Positions 53,108 to 61,954 of a DNA stretch of 64,000 nt are shown piece after piece (within the stretch, counting starts at the first letter, position 1; each line of letters starts with the position of its first letter). Both the position numbers and the translations under genes were made by a program. A model generated the notes under the pieces. That model saw only the letters and a list, made by a program, of their open reading frames with translations, ran no database searches and had not been told where the DNA came from. The stretch is from Flavivirga spongiicola (lineage in GTDB: Bacteria > Bacteroidota > Bacteroidia > Flavobacteriales > Flavobacteriaceae): contig NZ_JAUOEO010000001.1 of assembly GCF_030540825.1 (NCBI RefSeq), forward strand, positions 593,001-657,000, given 5' to 3'.

Positions 53108-56100
53108 ATGATTCATTTCTTTGGAAACGTAACCAGCAAAGTATTTGCTGTTCAAACAACAAAAGAATTATCAACTGAAACCACTTCAAAATTAGTGTGG
53201 TTATTTGGCAACCAACCAAAAATAGAACAAGCATCTCTCGATGCTTTTTTTGTTGGTCCACGTGCAGCCATGATTACTCCCTGGAGTACAAATGCTGTAG
53301 AAATCACTCAAAATATGGGTGTTTCTGATATTATTAGAATTGAAGAATTTGAAGCTGTTTCTAAAGATTTCAAAGCATTCGATCCTATGATTTCGGAGAA
53401 ATTCAATGGATTAAATCAAAATTCTTTTACTATAGATATTCAACCAGAACCTATTCTTGATATTGAAAATATTGCTGCGTATAACAAACAAGAAGGTTTA
53501 TCGCTAAGTGATGAAGAAGTCATTTATCTTGAAGGTGTTTCTAAAAAAATAGGGAGACCATTAACCGACTCTGAAGTTTTTGGTTTTTCTCAAGTGAATT
53601 CTGAGCACTGCCGCCATAAAATCTTTAATGGAACATTTGTTATTGATGGTGAAGAAAAACCAACATCACTTTTCAAATTAATTAAAGAAACATCCAAACA
53701 ACACCCTAACGATATTGTTTCTGCTTATAAAGATAACGTGGCTTTTATAAAAGGCCCAAAAGTGGAACAGTTTGCACCTAAACGTGCTGATATTCCCGAT
53801 TATTATACCACAGAAGATTTCAATTCTGTGATTTCACTTAAAGCGGAAACTCATAATTTTCCAACAACTGTAGAACCTTTTAACGGAGCTGCTACTGGTT
53901 CTGGTGGTGAGATACGCGATAGATTAGCAGGTGGAAAAGGCTCTATTCCTTTGGCGGGAACTGCGGTTTATATGACCTCATATTCGCGATTAGAAAAAAA
54001 CAGACCTTGGGAAAAAGGTGTTGAAGAACGCGATTGGTTATATCAAACACCCATGGATATTTTAATAAAAGCCTCCAATGGTGCTTCAGACTTTGGAAAC
54101 AAGTTTGGGCAACCACTTATTTGTGGCTCTGTTTTAACTTTTGAGCATGAAGAAGAAGCCAGAAAAATAGGTTTTGACAAAGTAATCATGCAAGCCGGTG
54201 GTATTGGTTATGGCAAAAACGAACAAGCATTAAAAGATACACCGCAAACTGGTGATAAAATAGTTATTCTTGGTGGTGAAAATTATCGCATAGGTATGGG
54301 GGGAGCTGCTGTATCTAGTGCCGATACTGGAGAATTTGCTTCTGGTATCGAATTAAATGCTGTACAGCGTTCTAATCCAGAAATGCAGAAACGAGCTGCA
54401 AATGCCGTTCGAGGTATGGTAGAAAGCGAAGAAAACTTTATTGTTTCTATTCACGATCATGGTGCTGGAGGGCATTTAAACTGCTTATCTGAACTCGTTG
54501 AAGATACAGGTGGAAAAATAGATTTAGACGCTTTACCTGTTGGTGATCCAACACTTTCCGATAAAGAAATTATTGGTAACGAATCTCAAGAACGTATGGG
54601 ATTGGTTATTGGAGAACAACATTTGGAAACGCTTCATAAAATTGCAGACCGAGAGCGCTCACCAATGTACACTGTTGGGGATGTAACTGGCGATGATAGA
54701 TTTACATTTCAATCTAAAACCAAAGGTAACAAACCTATGGATTTAGCCATGGAAGACATGTTTGGCAGTTCTCCGAAAACAATAATGATCGATAAAACTA
54801 TAGACAGGAAATATAGTGATGTCAATTATAGTTCTGATAATTTTTACGATTACCTAGACCAGGTTTTACAACTAGAAGCTGTTGCCTGTAAAGACTGGTT
54901 AACAAATAAAGTAGATAGATGTGTTGGCGGAAAAGTTGCAAAACAACAATGTGCTGGTCCATTACAATTGCCTTTAAATAATGTTGGGGTCATGGCTTTG
55001 GATTATAAAGGGAAAGAAGGTATTGCAACCTCTATTGGTCACTCCCCTATTTCTGGGTTGATCAATCCAGTTGCAGGAAGTAGAAATTCTATTACCGAAG
55101 CTTTAACCAATATTATTTGGGCACCTCTAAAAGATGGATTACAATCAGTTTCATTATCTGCAAACTGGATGTGGCCGTGTAAAAATGAAGGCGAAGATGC
55201 TCGTTTGTATGAAGCGGTAAAAGCTGTTTCAGAGTTTGCTATCGATTTAGGAATCAATGTCCCAACAGGAAAAGATTCTTTATCGATGAAACAAAAATAT
55301 CCAAATGAAGAAGTGATTTCTCCAGGGACTGTTATTATTTCTGCAGGGGCAAATTGCAACGATATTTCCAAAGTAGTAGAACCCGTTTTCAACAAGAATA
55401 GTGGAGACATATATTATATCAATATATCCCAAGACAATTTTAAATTGGGAGGTAGTTCATTTGCGCAAATAGTCAATAAAATAGGTAATGAAACCCCTAA
55501 TGTAAAAGATGCTGGATATGTTAAAAATGTATTCAATACCATTCAGAATTTAATAAGAGATAAAAAAATTGTAGCTGGGCATGATGTGGCTTCTGGTGGT
55601 TTAATTACGACGCTTTTAGAATTGTGTTTTGCCGATGTAAATCTTGGAGCCGAATTAGATCTATCTAGTTTAAACGAAAAAGATGCGTTCAAATTATTGT
55701 TTTCTGAAAACTCAGGCATTGTTATTCAGGCGAAAGACCATTCAATTGAATCTATTTTAAACGATGCCAATATTGAATTTCATAACATAGGAAAAGTTAC
55801 GGAGAGTGATACTTTGAGTGTTATTAATAATACGGAAGTATTTACCATGACTGTTTCAAGATTACGAGATGTTTGGTATAAAACATCTTTCTTACTAGAT
55901 CAAAAACAAACGGCAAACAACTTAGCAGAAGACCGGTTTAATAATTATAAAAACCAGCCTTTACAATATACATTTCCTAAACATTTTACAGGGAAGCTCC
56001 CCTTCCCCTTTGGGGAAGGTCGGGATGGGGCTCCAAAAGCGGCTATCCTTCGTGAAAAAGGCAGTAATTCTGAACGTGAAATGGCAAATGCTATGTATTT

Positions 56101-56779
56101 AGCTGGTTTTGATGTAAAAGATGTACACATGACCGATTTAATTTCTGGTCGAGAAACTTTAGAAGACATTCAGTTTTTAGGGGCTGTTGGCGGTTTTAGT
56201 AACTCTGATGTATTAGGATCTGCAAAAGGCTGGGCTGGTGCTATTAAATATAATGAAAAGGCAAATAAAGCCATTAAAAATTTCTTTGATAGAGAAGATA
56301 CATTATCAGTTGGTATTTGCAATGGGTGTCAATTGTTTATGGAGCTTGAAGAGATAAACCCAGAACATGACATCCATGGAAAGATGCACCATAATGATTC
56401 TCACAAACATGAGAGTTCTTTTACTTCTGTAAAAATTCAAGAAAACAACTCAGTGATGCTTTCAACATTAGCAGGGAGTACTTTAGGCGTTTGGATTTCT
56501 CATGGTGAAGGAAAGTTCAATTTACCATATACTGAAGACCAATATCATATTGTTGCTAAATATGGCTATGAAGGGTATCCGCATAATCCAAATGGATCTG
56601 ATTTTAACACGGCTATGATGTCTGACAAAACGGGAAGACATTTAGTAACGATGCCACATATAGAGCGTTCTACATTCCAATGGAATTGGGCTAACTATCC
56701 TGATGGAAGACAAGATGAAGTATCTCCTTGGTTAGAGGCTTTCGTTAATGCCAGAAAGTGGATTGAAAATAATCAATAA
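53108..56779 (+). CDS. purL: Phosphoribosylformylglycinamidine synthase
   Basis: 1223 aa, the large one-chain type. An N-terminal PurS-like part is followed by the FGAM synthetase domain with FGFSQVNSEHCRHKIF, AETHNFPTTVEPF and GGEIRDRLAGG, and a C-terminal glutaminase domain (from about residue 977) with the nucleophile in GICNGCQLF (C1071). It converts FGAR and glutamine to FGAM in purine synthesis. Between the domains, residues 964-974 (LPFPFGEGRDG) are encoded by a GC-rich palindrome read in frame; the junction otherwise goes from KHFTGK to APKAAILREKG. The ORF stays open, so the protein should be functional. Confidence 0.97.
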   Translation: MIHFFGNVTSKVFAVQTTKELSTETTSKLVWLFGNQPKIEQASLDAFFVGPRAAMITPWSTNAVEITQNMGVSDIIRIEEFEAVSKDFKAFDPMISEKFNGLNQNSFTIDIQPEPILDIENIAAYNKQEGLSLSDEEVIYLEGVSKKIGRPLTDSEVFGFSQVNSEHCRHKIFNGTFVIDGEEKPTSLFKLIKETSKQHPNDIVSAYKDNVAFIKGPKVEQFAPKRADIPDYYTTEDFNSVISLKAETHNFPTTVEPFNGAATGSGGEIRDRLAGGKGSIPLAGTAVYMTSYSRLEKNRPWEKGVEERDWLYQTPMDILIKASNGASDFGNKFGQPLICGSVLTFEHEEEARKIGFDKVIMQAGGIGYGKNEQALKDTPQTGDKIVILGGENYRIGMGGAAVSSADTGEFASGIELNAVQRSNPEMQKRAANAVRGMVESEENFIVSIHDHGAGGHLNCLSELVEDTGGKIDLDALPVGDPTLSDKEIIGNESQERMGLVIGEQHLETLHKIADRERSPMYTVGDVTGDDRFTFQSKTKGNKPMDLAMEDMFGSSPKTIMIDKTIDRKYSDVNYSSDNFYDYLDQVLQLEAVACKDWLTNKVDRCVGGKVAKQQCAGPLQLPLNNVGVMALDYKGKEGIATSIGHSPISGLINPVAGSRNSITEALTNIIWAPLKDGLQSVSLSANWMWPCKNEGEDARLYEAVKAVSEFAIDLGINVPTGKDSLSMKQKYPNEEVISPGTVIISAGANCNDISKVVEPVFNKNSGDIYYINISQDNFKLGGSSFAQIVNKIGNETPNVKDAGYVKNVFNTIQNLIRDKKIVAGHDVASGGLITTLLELCFADVNLGAELDLSSLNEKDAFKLLFSENSGIVIQAKDHSIESILNDANIEFHNIGKVTESDTLSVINNTEVFTMTVSRLRDVWYKTSFLLDQKQTANNLAEDRFNNYKNQPLQYTFPKHFTGKLPFPFGEGRDGAPKAAILREKGSNSEREMANAMYLAGFDVKDVHMTDLISGRETLEDIQFLGAVGGFSNSDVLGSAKGWAGAIKYNEKANKAIKNFFDREDTLSVGICNGCQLFMELEEINPEHDIHGKMHHNDSHKHESSFTSVKIQENNSVMLSTLAGSTLGVWISHGEGKFNLPYTEDQYHIVAKYGYEGYPHNPNGSDFNTAMMSDKTGRHLVTMPHIERSTFQWNWANYPDGRQDEVSPWLEAFVNARKWIENNQ
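55996..56034. repeat. GC-rich palindromic repeat inside purL
   Basis: CCTTCCCC-TTT-GGGGAAGG (56001-56019) is a perfect 8-bp stem followed by GTCGGGATGGGGCTCC. It is far more GC-rich than the flanking coding sequence and resembles an intergenic palindrome family of Bacteroidota (CCTTCCCCTTTGGGGAAGG followed by a G-rich tail). It is translated in frame at the linker between the two purL domains. Confidence 0.7.
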
Positions 56780-56784
56780 AACTA

Positions 56785-56821
56785 AAAAACAAAGAGGTCT
56801 ACAATTTTATAGACCTCTTTG
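56785..56821. terminator. Bidirectional terminator between purL and ppdK
   Basis: AAAGAGGTCTA/TAGACCTCTTT (56791-56801 and 56810-56820) with an 8-nt loop. The A-rich left flank gives a U-tract for the minus-strand ppdK transcript; the right flank is a weaker tract for purL. Confidence 0.9.
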
Positions 56822-56835
56822 TAATTTTAAAAATA

Positions 56836-59565
56836 TTATAGGGTTGCCTTAATAGCAGCCTGTGCTGAAACTAATCTCGCAATCGGTACTCTATATGGTG
56901 AACAACTCACATAGTCCATACCTGTTTTATAGAAAAACTCAATGGAGCTTGGATCGCCTCCATGTTCACCACAAATACCAACTTTTAAGTTGGGTTTAGT
57001 AGCACGTCCTCTCTCTGTTCCTGTCTTGACTAGCTGTCCAACGCCCTCTTGATCTAAAACTTCAAAAGGATCTACTTTTAAGATACCTTTTTCAATATAA
57101 ATTGGTAAAAATTTACCAGCATCATCACGAGAATATCCAAAGGCCATTTGCGTTAAATCATTCGTTCCAAAGGAGAAGAAATCAGCCTTTTCTGCAATCA
57201 AATCTGCCATTAATGCTGCTCTAGGGACTTCAATCATCGTACCTACTAAATACTCAACCGTATTCTTCCGTTCTTCAAAAATAGCATTCGCTGTAGATCT
57301 AATAATATGCTCCTGAACTTCAAACTCTTTAACCGTTCCTACTAATGGAATCATGATTTCAGGCTTGCAAATAATACCGCGCTCTTTTAGATTAAGTGCC
57401 GCTTCAATAATTGCTCGTGTTTGCATTTCAGTAATTTCCGGATATGTATTACCCAATCGACATCCTCTATGTCCTAACATAGGATTAAATTCTTCTAATT
57501 CCGCTACCTTATTTTTAACAGCCATTAAAGAAATATGCATGTCTTCTGCAAGTTCTTTTTGGGTTGCCAATTGATGTGGTACGAATTCATGCAATGGTGG
57601 ATCTAATAATCTAATAGTTACCGAAAGTCCTTCCATAGCTTCAAATATACCTTCAAAATCAGCACGCTGCATTGGCAACAGCTCTTCTAAAGCTTGTTTT
57701 CTACCTTTTACAGTATCAGCTAGAATCATTTCTCGCATGACTTTAATTCTGTCAAGCTCGAAGAACATATGTTCAGTTCTTGTTAAACCAATACCTTGAG
57801 CTCCAAAACTACGAGCTACTTTAGCATCTTTTGGACTATCAGCATTTGTTCTAACTTTAATGACTCCATATTTATCGGCTAGTTTCATAACTTCAGCAAA
57901 CTCACCACTCAATTCAGGTTCCATAGTTGCTACTTTTCCTTCAATAATATTACCTGTAGAACCGTTTAGTGAAATCCAATCGCCCTCATGATACTCATGG
58001 TCTCCAATAGTAAGTGTTCTCTTTTTATAGTTAATTTTTAAGGCGCCCGCTCCAGAAATACAACATTTACCCATACCTCTGGCAACTACCGCTGCATGAG
58101 AGGTCATACCACCTCGGGCTGTTAAAATACCTTTAGCAATATTCATACCTTCTAAATCTTCAGGAGACGTTTCTATTCGCACCAAAATACTGCTTTTATA
58201 TTTCTTTGCTTCATCTGCAAAAAAGACAATTTTACCAGTAGCTGCTCCGGGAGATGCTGGGAGTCCTTGAGCAATCACATGAGCTCTTTTAAGTGCATTT
58301 GGATCGAAAATTGGATGTAATAATTCATCCAGCTTATTTGGTTCTATTAACAGCAAGGCTTCTTTTTCATTAATCATGCCTTCTTTTAATAAATCCATAG
58401 CTATTTTTACCATAGCTGCACCAGTACGTTTTCCATTTCTTGTTTGAAGAATCCAGAGCTTTCCATCTTGAATGGTAAACTCCATATCTTGCATATCGCG
58501 ATAATGCATTTCCAGAATATCCTGATAGGTATTTAACTCATTAAAAATAGACGGCATTAATTCTTCCAATGAAGGATAATTTTCTTCTCTATCTGTTTCT
58601 TCAATTTTAGCTAATTCTGCCCAACGTTGTGATCCAAGTTTTGTGATCTGCAGTGGTGTTCTAACACCAGCAACGACATCTTCCCCTTGCGCATTAATTA
58701 AATATTCACCATTAAACACATTTTCTCCTGTTCCTGCATCACGTGTAAAACAGACACCTGTTCCAGAATTATCTCCCATATTTCCATAAACCATGGCTTG
58801 TACGTTTACAGCTGTTCCCCAATCTGCAGGATAACCGTTCATATTTCTGTAATAAACGGCTCTATCACCATTCCAGCTATTAAATACAGCTATTATTGCT
58901 CCCCAAAGTTGATCCCATGGATCAGTAGGGAAATCATGACCAGTTCTCTTTTTAACCGCATCTTTAAAGTCGTAAACAAGATCTTGTAAATCTTGAATCG
59001 TAAATTCAGTATCTAATTGAATGCCTCTTTTTTCTTTAAGATGTTCCATAATCTCTTCAAAAGGATCTATATCTTCTTTTGAAGCTGATTTCATGCCTAA
59101 AACAACACCTCCATACATTTGAATAAAACGACGGTAAGAATCCCAGGCAAATTGCTCATTATTTGTTTTTTTTGCTAACCCAAGTACAACCTCATCGTTC
59201 ATACCTAAATTAAGAACAGTATCCATCATCCCTGGCATAGATACTCGAGCTCCAGAGCGTACAGATACTAACAGAGGGTTATCTTTATCTCCAAAAACGG
59301 TTCCCATTTGAGTTTCAATATTAGCTATAGAAGCTTCTACTTCATCCTTAATTAATTCCACAACGGCTTCTTGCCCTAATAAATTATACTCTGTACAAAC
59401 TTCTGTAGTAATAGTAAACCCCGGCGGAACTGGTATTCCTATCGAGCTCATTTCTGCTAAATTTGCTCCTTTACCTCCCAAGAGGTTTTTCATTTTACTA
59501 TTTCCATCGGCGGTTTTGTTTCCAAATTTGAAAACCCGAGTCTTTACACTTTCAAGTATTTCCAT
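56836..59565 (-). CDS. ppdK: Pyruvate, phosphate dikinase
   Basis: 909 aa, the usual length. The ATP-binding N-domain starts with LLGGKGANLAEMSSIGIPVPPG, the phosphohistidine swivel domain has GGMTSHAAVVARGMGK (H490) and the PEP-binding TIM barrel ends with GICGEHGGDPSS (catalytic C865). It interconverts pyruvate, ATP and phosphate with PEP, AMP and pyrophosphate. It is commonly used for gluconeogenesis or PPi-dependent glycolysis, and its location beside the pyruvate formate-lyase locus fits a pyruvate branch point. It is monocistronic. Confidence 0.97.
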   Translation of the reverse strand: MEILESVKTRVFKFGNKTADGNSKMKNLLGGKGANLAEMSSIGIPVPPGFTITTEVCTEYNLLGQEAVVELIKDEVEASIANIETQMGTVFGDKDNPLLVSVRSGARVSMPGMMDTVLNLGMNDEVVLGLAKKTNNEQFAWDSYRRFIQMYGGVVLGMKSASKEDIDPFEEIMEHLKEKRGIQLDTEFTIQDLQDLVYDFKDAVKKRTGHDFPTDPWDQLWGAIIAVFNSWNGDRAVYYRNMNGYPADWGTAVNVQAMVYGNMGDNSGTGVCFTRDAGTGENVFNGEYLINAQGEDVVAGVRTPLQITKLGSQRWAELAKIEETDREENYPSLEELMPSIFNELNTYQDILEMHYRDMQDMEFTIQDGKLWILQTRNGKRTGAAMVKIAMDLLKEGMINEKEALLLIEPNKLDELLHPIFDPNALKRAHVIAQGLPASPGAATGKIVFFADEAKKYKSSILVRIETSPEDLEGMNIAKGILTARGGMTSHAAVVARGMGKCCISGAGALKINYKKRTLTIGDHEYHEGDWISLNGSTGNIIEGKVATMEPELSGEFAEVMKLADKYGVIKVRTNADSPKDAKVARSFGAQGIGLTRTEHMFFELDRIKVMREMILADTVKGRKQALEELLPMQRADFEGIFEAMEGLSVTIRLLDPPLHEFVPHQLATQKELAEDMHISLMAVKNKVAELEEFNPMLGHRGCRLGNTYPEITEMQTRAIIEAALNLKERGIICKPEIMIPLVGTVKEFEVQEHIIRSTANAIFEERKNTVEYLVGTMIEVPRAALMADLIAEKADFFSFGTNDLTQMAFGYSRDDAGKFLPIYIEKGILKVDPFEVLDQEGVGQLVKTGTERGRATKPNLKVGICGEHGGDPSSIEFFYKTGMDYVSCSPYRVPIARLVSAQAAIKATL

Positions 59566-59770
59566 AATAATAATTGTTTAATTTCTCGTTATAAAAAAGT
59601 CTACTAAAAGTAACTATTTAAAGAAAAAAATATCATGATAAAAATCATATTATAAGCATCTTACGCTCAAAAAGAGGTAAATATTCTACTTATAAAATCC
59701 TTTTTATCAAAATGAATTTCAAAAATACAGGGTTTACCTTTTCAACTTGAAAATTTGAAGATCTAATGTA

Positions 59771-59808
59771 AAATAAAAAAGCCCTTTCAAATACATTGAA
59801 AGAGCTTT
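59771..59808 (-). terminator. Intrinsic terminator of the pfl operon
   Basis: AAGCCCTTTCAA pairs with TTGAAAGAGCTT (one mismatch), with a 5-nt loop; the AAATAAAAAA on the left gives the minus-strand U-tract. It lies about 30 nt past the transporter stop. Confidence 0.82.
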
Positions 59809-59836
59809 CCTGACTAAGACATAAAATAATTAAATA

Positions 59837-61093
59837 TTAAACAAAATTTAACTTTTTATCTATTTTTTTATAAGCTTGATTTACTGTTCGCTTCATTAAT
59901 AAAGACACAATTAATGCGATAACGAATAAGCCAGCAAAAACTTCCAAAGTAGTATCTAACGATCCTGTGGCATTTTTAACTACATCGTAAATTGTAGGGC
60001 CTACAACACCTGCTAATCCCCAAGCTGCCAACACCATACCATGTATAGCTCCTAATTGCTTGGTTCCAAACAAATCGCCTAAGAATGCAGGTAAGGTTGC
60101 AAAGCCACCTCCATACATAGTGATCACTGTAAATAGAACCACTAGAAAAGTTAGTTCCATTGAAATTTTTGGCAAGAAAAAGAAGGCCAAAATTTGAAAA
60201 GCAAAGAATATAATATACGTATTTGCTCTTCCTAAATAATCTGAAAGGCTAGACCACATGATTCTACCTAAGCCATTAAACACACCAATTAAGCCAACTA
60301 TTGCCGCAGCCTCCATAGGCGTATAATTTAGCTTTTCCTGCATCATTGGGCTCGCTGCAGATATAATGGCAATACCACAAGCTATATTAATAAACATCAT
60401 AATCCAGATGTAATAAAAACGTGAAGTCTTTAGCGAAGCATTCGCATCAATATTAGAAATATCTGCTTTTATCTTTTTACCTTCTCCCAGTTTAAAGCCA
60501 TCTGGCATATAACCTTCTGGTGGTTTTTCAATGTATCTTGCAGAAGACAATATCAATAGCATGTATATAGATCCTAAAATGTAAAAGGCATTTGACACAC
60601 CGACGGCATCAAAAAGCGATTGCATGACTGGTCCGAAAATTAAAGCAGCAAAACCAAATCCCATAATAGCCATTCCTGTTGCTAAGCCACGTCTGTCTGG
60701 AAACCACTTAACTAATGTACTCACTGGTGTAATATAACCTAATCCTAACCCAATACCCCCAATAACACCGTAACATAAATAAAACAGCGTTAAAGATTCT
60801 AACTGTACAGCTAACCCTGAACCTAAAATACCAATACCATAAAATAATCCAGCTGTTGTGCCGCTTATCTTTGGCCCTACTTTTTCTACCCATCTACCTA
60901 AAAATGCTGCCGATAGCCCCAATAACAAAATAGCAATTTTAAATGCCCATTTTATAACACTTCCATCAACATCAAAAATATCTTTAACTGGATTGGTCAT
61001 TACCGAATATGCATATACAGATCCTATTGAAATGTGTATTCCAACGGCTGAAGCAGCTATTAACCAACGGTTTTTAAGTTTTTGTGTTTGCAT
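59837..61093 (-). CDS. MFS transporter, OFA (oxalate/formate antiporter-like) family
   Basis: 418 aa with 12 membrane helices. The early SVYAYSVMTNPVKDIF segment, the conserved loop WFPDRRGLATGMAIMGFGFAA after helix 4 and the LPAFLGDLFGTKQLGAIHG motif in the second half are the OFA-family signature. The gene follows pflA by 37 nt on the same strand, which points to formate (or another organic acid) as the transported substrate. Lactate is an alternative for this family. Confidence 0.88.
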   Translation of the reverse strand: MQTQKLKNRWLIAASAVGIHISIGSVYAYSVMTNPVKDIFDVDGSVIKWAFKIAILLLGLSAAFLGRWVEKVGPKISGTTAGLFYGIGILGSGLAVQLESLTLFYLCYGVIGGIGLGLGYITPVSTLVKWFPDRRGLATGMAIMGFGFAALIFGPVMQSLFDAVGVSNAFYILGSIYMLLILSSARYIEKPPEGYMPDGFKLGEGKKIKADISNIDANASLKTSRFYYIWIMMFINIACGIAIISAASPMMQEKLNYTPMEAAAIVGLIGVFNGLGRIMWSSLSDYLGRANTYIIFFAFQILAFFFLPKISMELTFLVVLFTVITMYGGGFATLPAFLGDLFGTKQLGAIHGMVLAAWGLAGVVGPTIYDVVKNATGSLDTTLEVFAGLFVIALIVSLLMKRTVNQAYKKIDKKLNFV

Positions 61094-61130
61094 AATATTT
61101 ATAATTTAAGCGTTGACTATACGACACTTT

Positions 61131-61880
61131 TTAATTTATTTTAACTTCTTTAAAATAGTTCTTTAAAATCCCAACCGCTGTCTCTATTTCTTCCTCTGTA
61201 TTTTCACGTGCATGTTTTAACTGATAATCCCAACCTAAAGCTTCCCATTTATGGATACCTAGCTTATGATATGGCTGAAGCTCAATTTTTTCAATAGTTT
61301 TGTAATCTTTAAAATATGCGCCCATTTGGTGTAAAAGTTCAGGCCTATTCGTAATCTCTGGTATTAACACATACCTCAACCACATTTTTTTTCCTGATGC
61401 TTCTCTATGTTTAGCAAAAGTAAAAGCAGTTTCATTATTACGCATCCCCGTTAAAGCTTCATAGCCTTCTTCAGTCATGTGCTTTATATCTAACATGACT
61501 AAATCTGCATAATCGTCCAACAATTTTTTCGTGAAATGATTTAATATTCTACCATTAGTATCAATATTGGTATGAATACCTTCCTCTTTGAGTCTTTTAA
61601 AAAAAGGAATTAATTCTTTAGACTGTAATAAAGGTTCTCCTCCCGATACTGTTACCCCACCTTTTTTACCAAAATATGGCTTCATTTTCAGGGAGATATC
61701 TACTAACTCTTCAATATGATACAAGGTGCCTCCAGAAGTTTTAATAGTATCTGGATTATGGCAATACAGACATTTCAATTTACATCCCTGTAAGAATATA
61801 ACCAAACGAACTCCTGGACCGTCGTGTGTTCCAAAGGACTCAATAGAGTGTACTCTTAATATGTTTTCTTCTGTTTTGAT
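61131..61880 (-). CDS. pflA: Pyruvate formate-lyase activating enzyme, with non-canonical start
   Basis: The radical SAM motif is CKLKCLYC, in the GVRLVIFLQGC context, followed by GGTLYHIEEL and VSGGEPLLQ. It installs the glycyl radical in PflB. The conserved N-terminal part HSIESFGTHDGPG lies upstream of the first TTG, which is inside the conserved region and so is not the start. Between an in-frame TAA and that region no ATG, GTG or TTG exists. ATC at 61880-61878 (giving ATC-KTEENILRVHS) is in the expected position of a start, with ATA at 61862 as alternative. The start is therefore uncertain; a point mutation or sequencing error is possible. Confidence 0.88.
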   Translation of the reverse strand: MKTEENILRVHSIESFGTHDGPGVRLVIFLQGCKLKCLYCHNPDTIKTSGGTLYHIEELVDISLKMKPYFGKKGGVTVSGGEPLLQSKELIPFFKRLKEEGIHTNIDTNGRILNHFTKKLLDDYADLVMLDIKHMTEEGYEALTGMRNNETAFTFAKHREASGKKMWLRYVLIPEITNRPELLHQMGAYFKDYKTIEKIELQPYHKLGIHKWEALGWDYQLKHARENTEEEIETAVGILKNYFKEVKIN

Positions 61881-61898
61881 AAGGTGTTTTTTAAATTA

Positions 61899-61937
61899 GT
61901 ATCCACAAAAGAAGCATGATACTTCTTTTGCAGATAC
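61899..61937 (-). promoter_or_regulatory. 16-bp hairpin between pflB and pflA
   Basis: On the minus strand, two 16-nt arms (61937-61922 and 61914-61899) pair fully (14 Watson-Crick, 2 G-U) around a 7-nt loop. No U-tract follows, so it is not a classical terminator. It begins 17 nt past the pflB stop and ends 18 nt before the ATC start candidate of pflA. It may protect the pflB message or control pflA translation. Confidence 0.7.
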
Positions 61938-61954
61938 TCAAAGTATTAATAAAA

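Noticed and set aside
52929..53261. Minus-strand ORF of 110 codons over the start of purL
   Set aside because: It runs across the terminator, the purL promoter and the purL N-terminus and has no recognisable protein features.
55039..55410. Minus-strand ORF of 123 codons inside purL
   Set aside because: It is a shadow of purL codons; purL is conserved over the whole stretch.
61131..61805. TTG at 61805 as the start of pflA
   Set aside because: It lies within the conserved VRLVIFLQGC strand; using it would delete the GTHDGPG segment that activases need.
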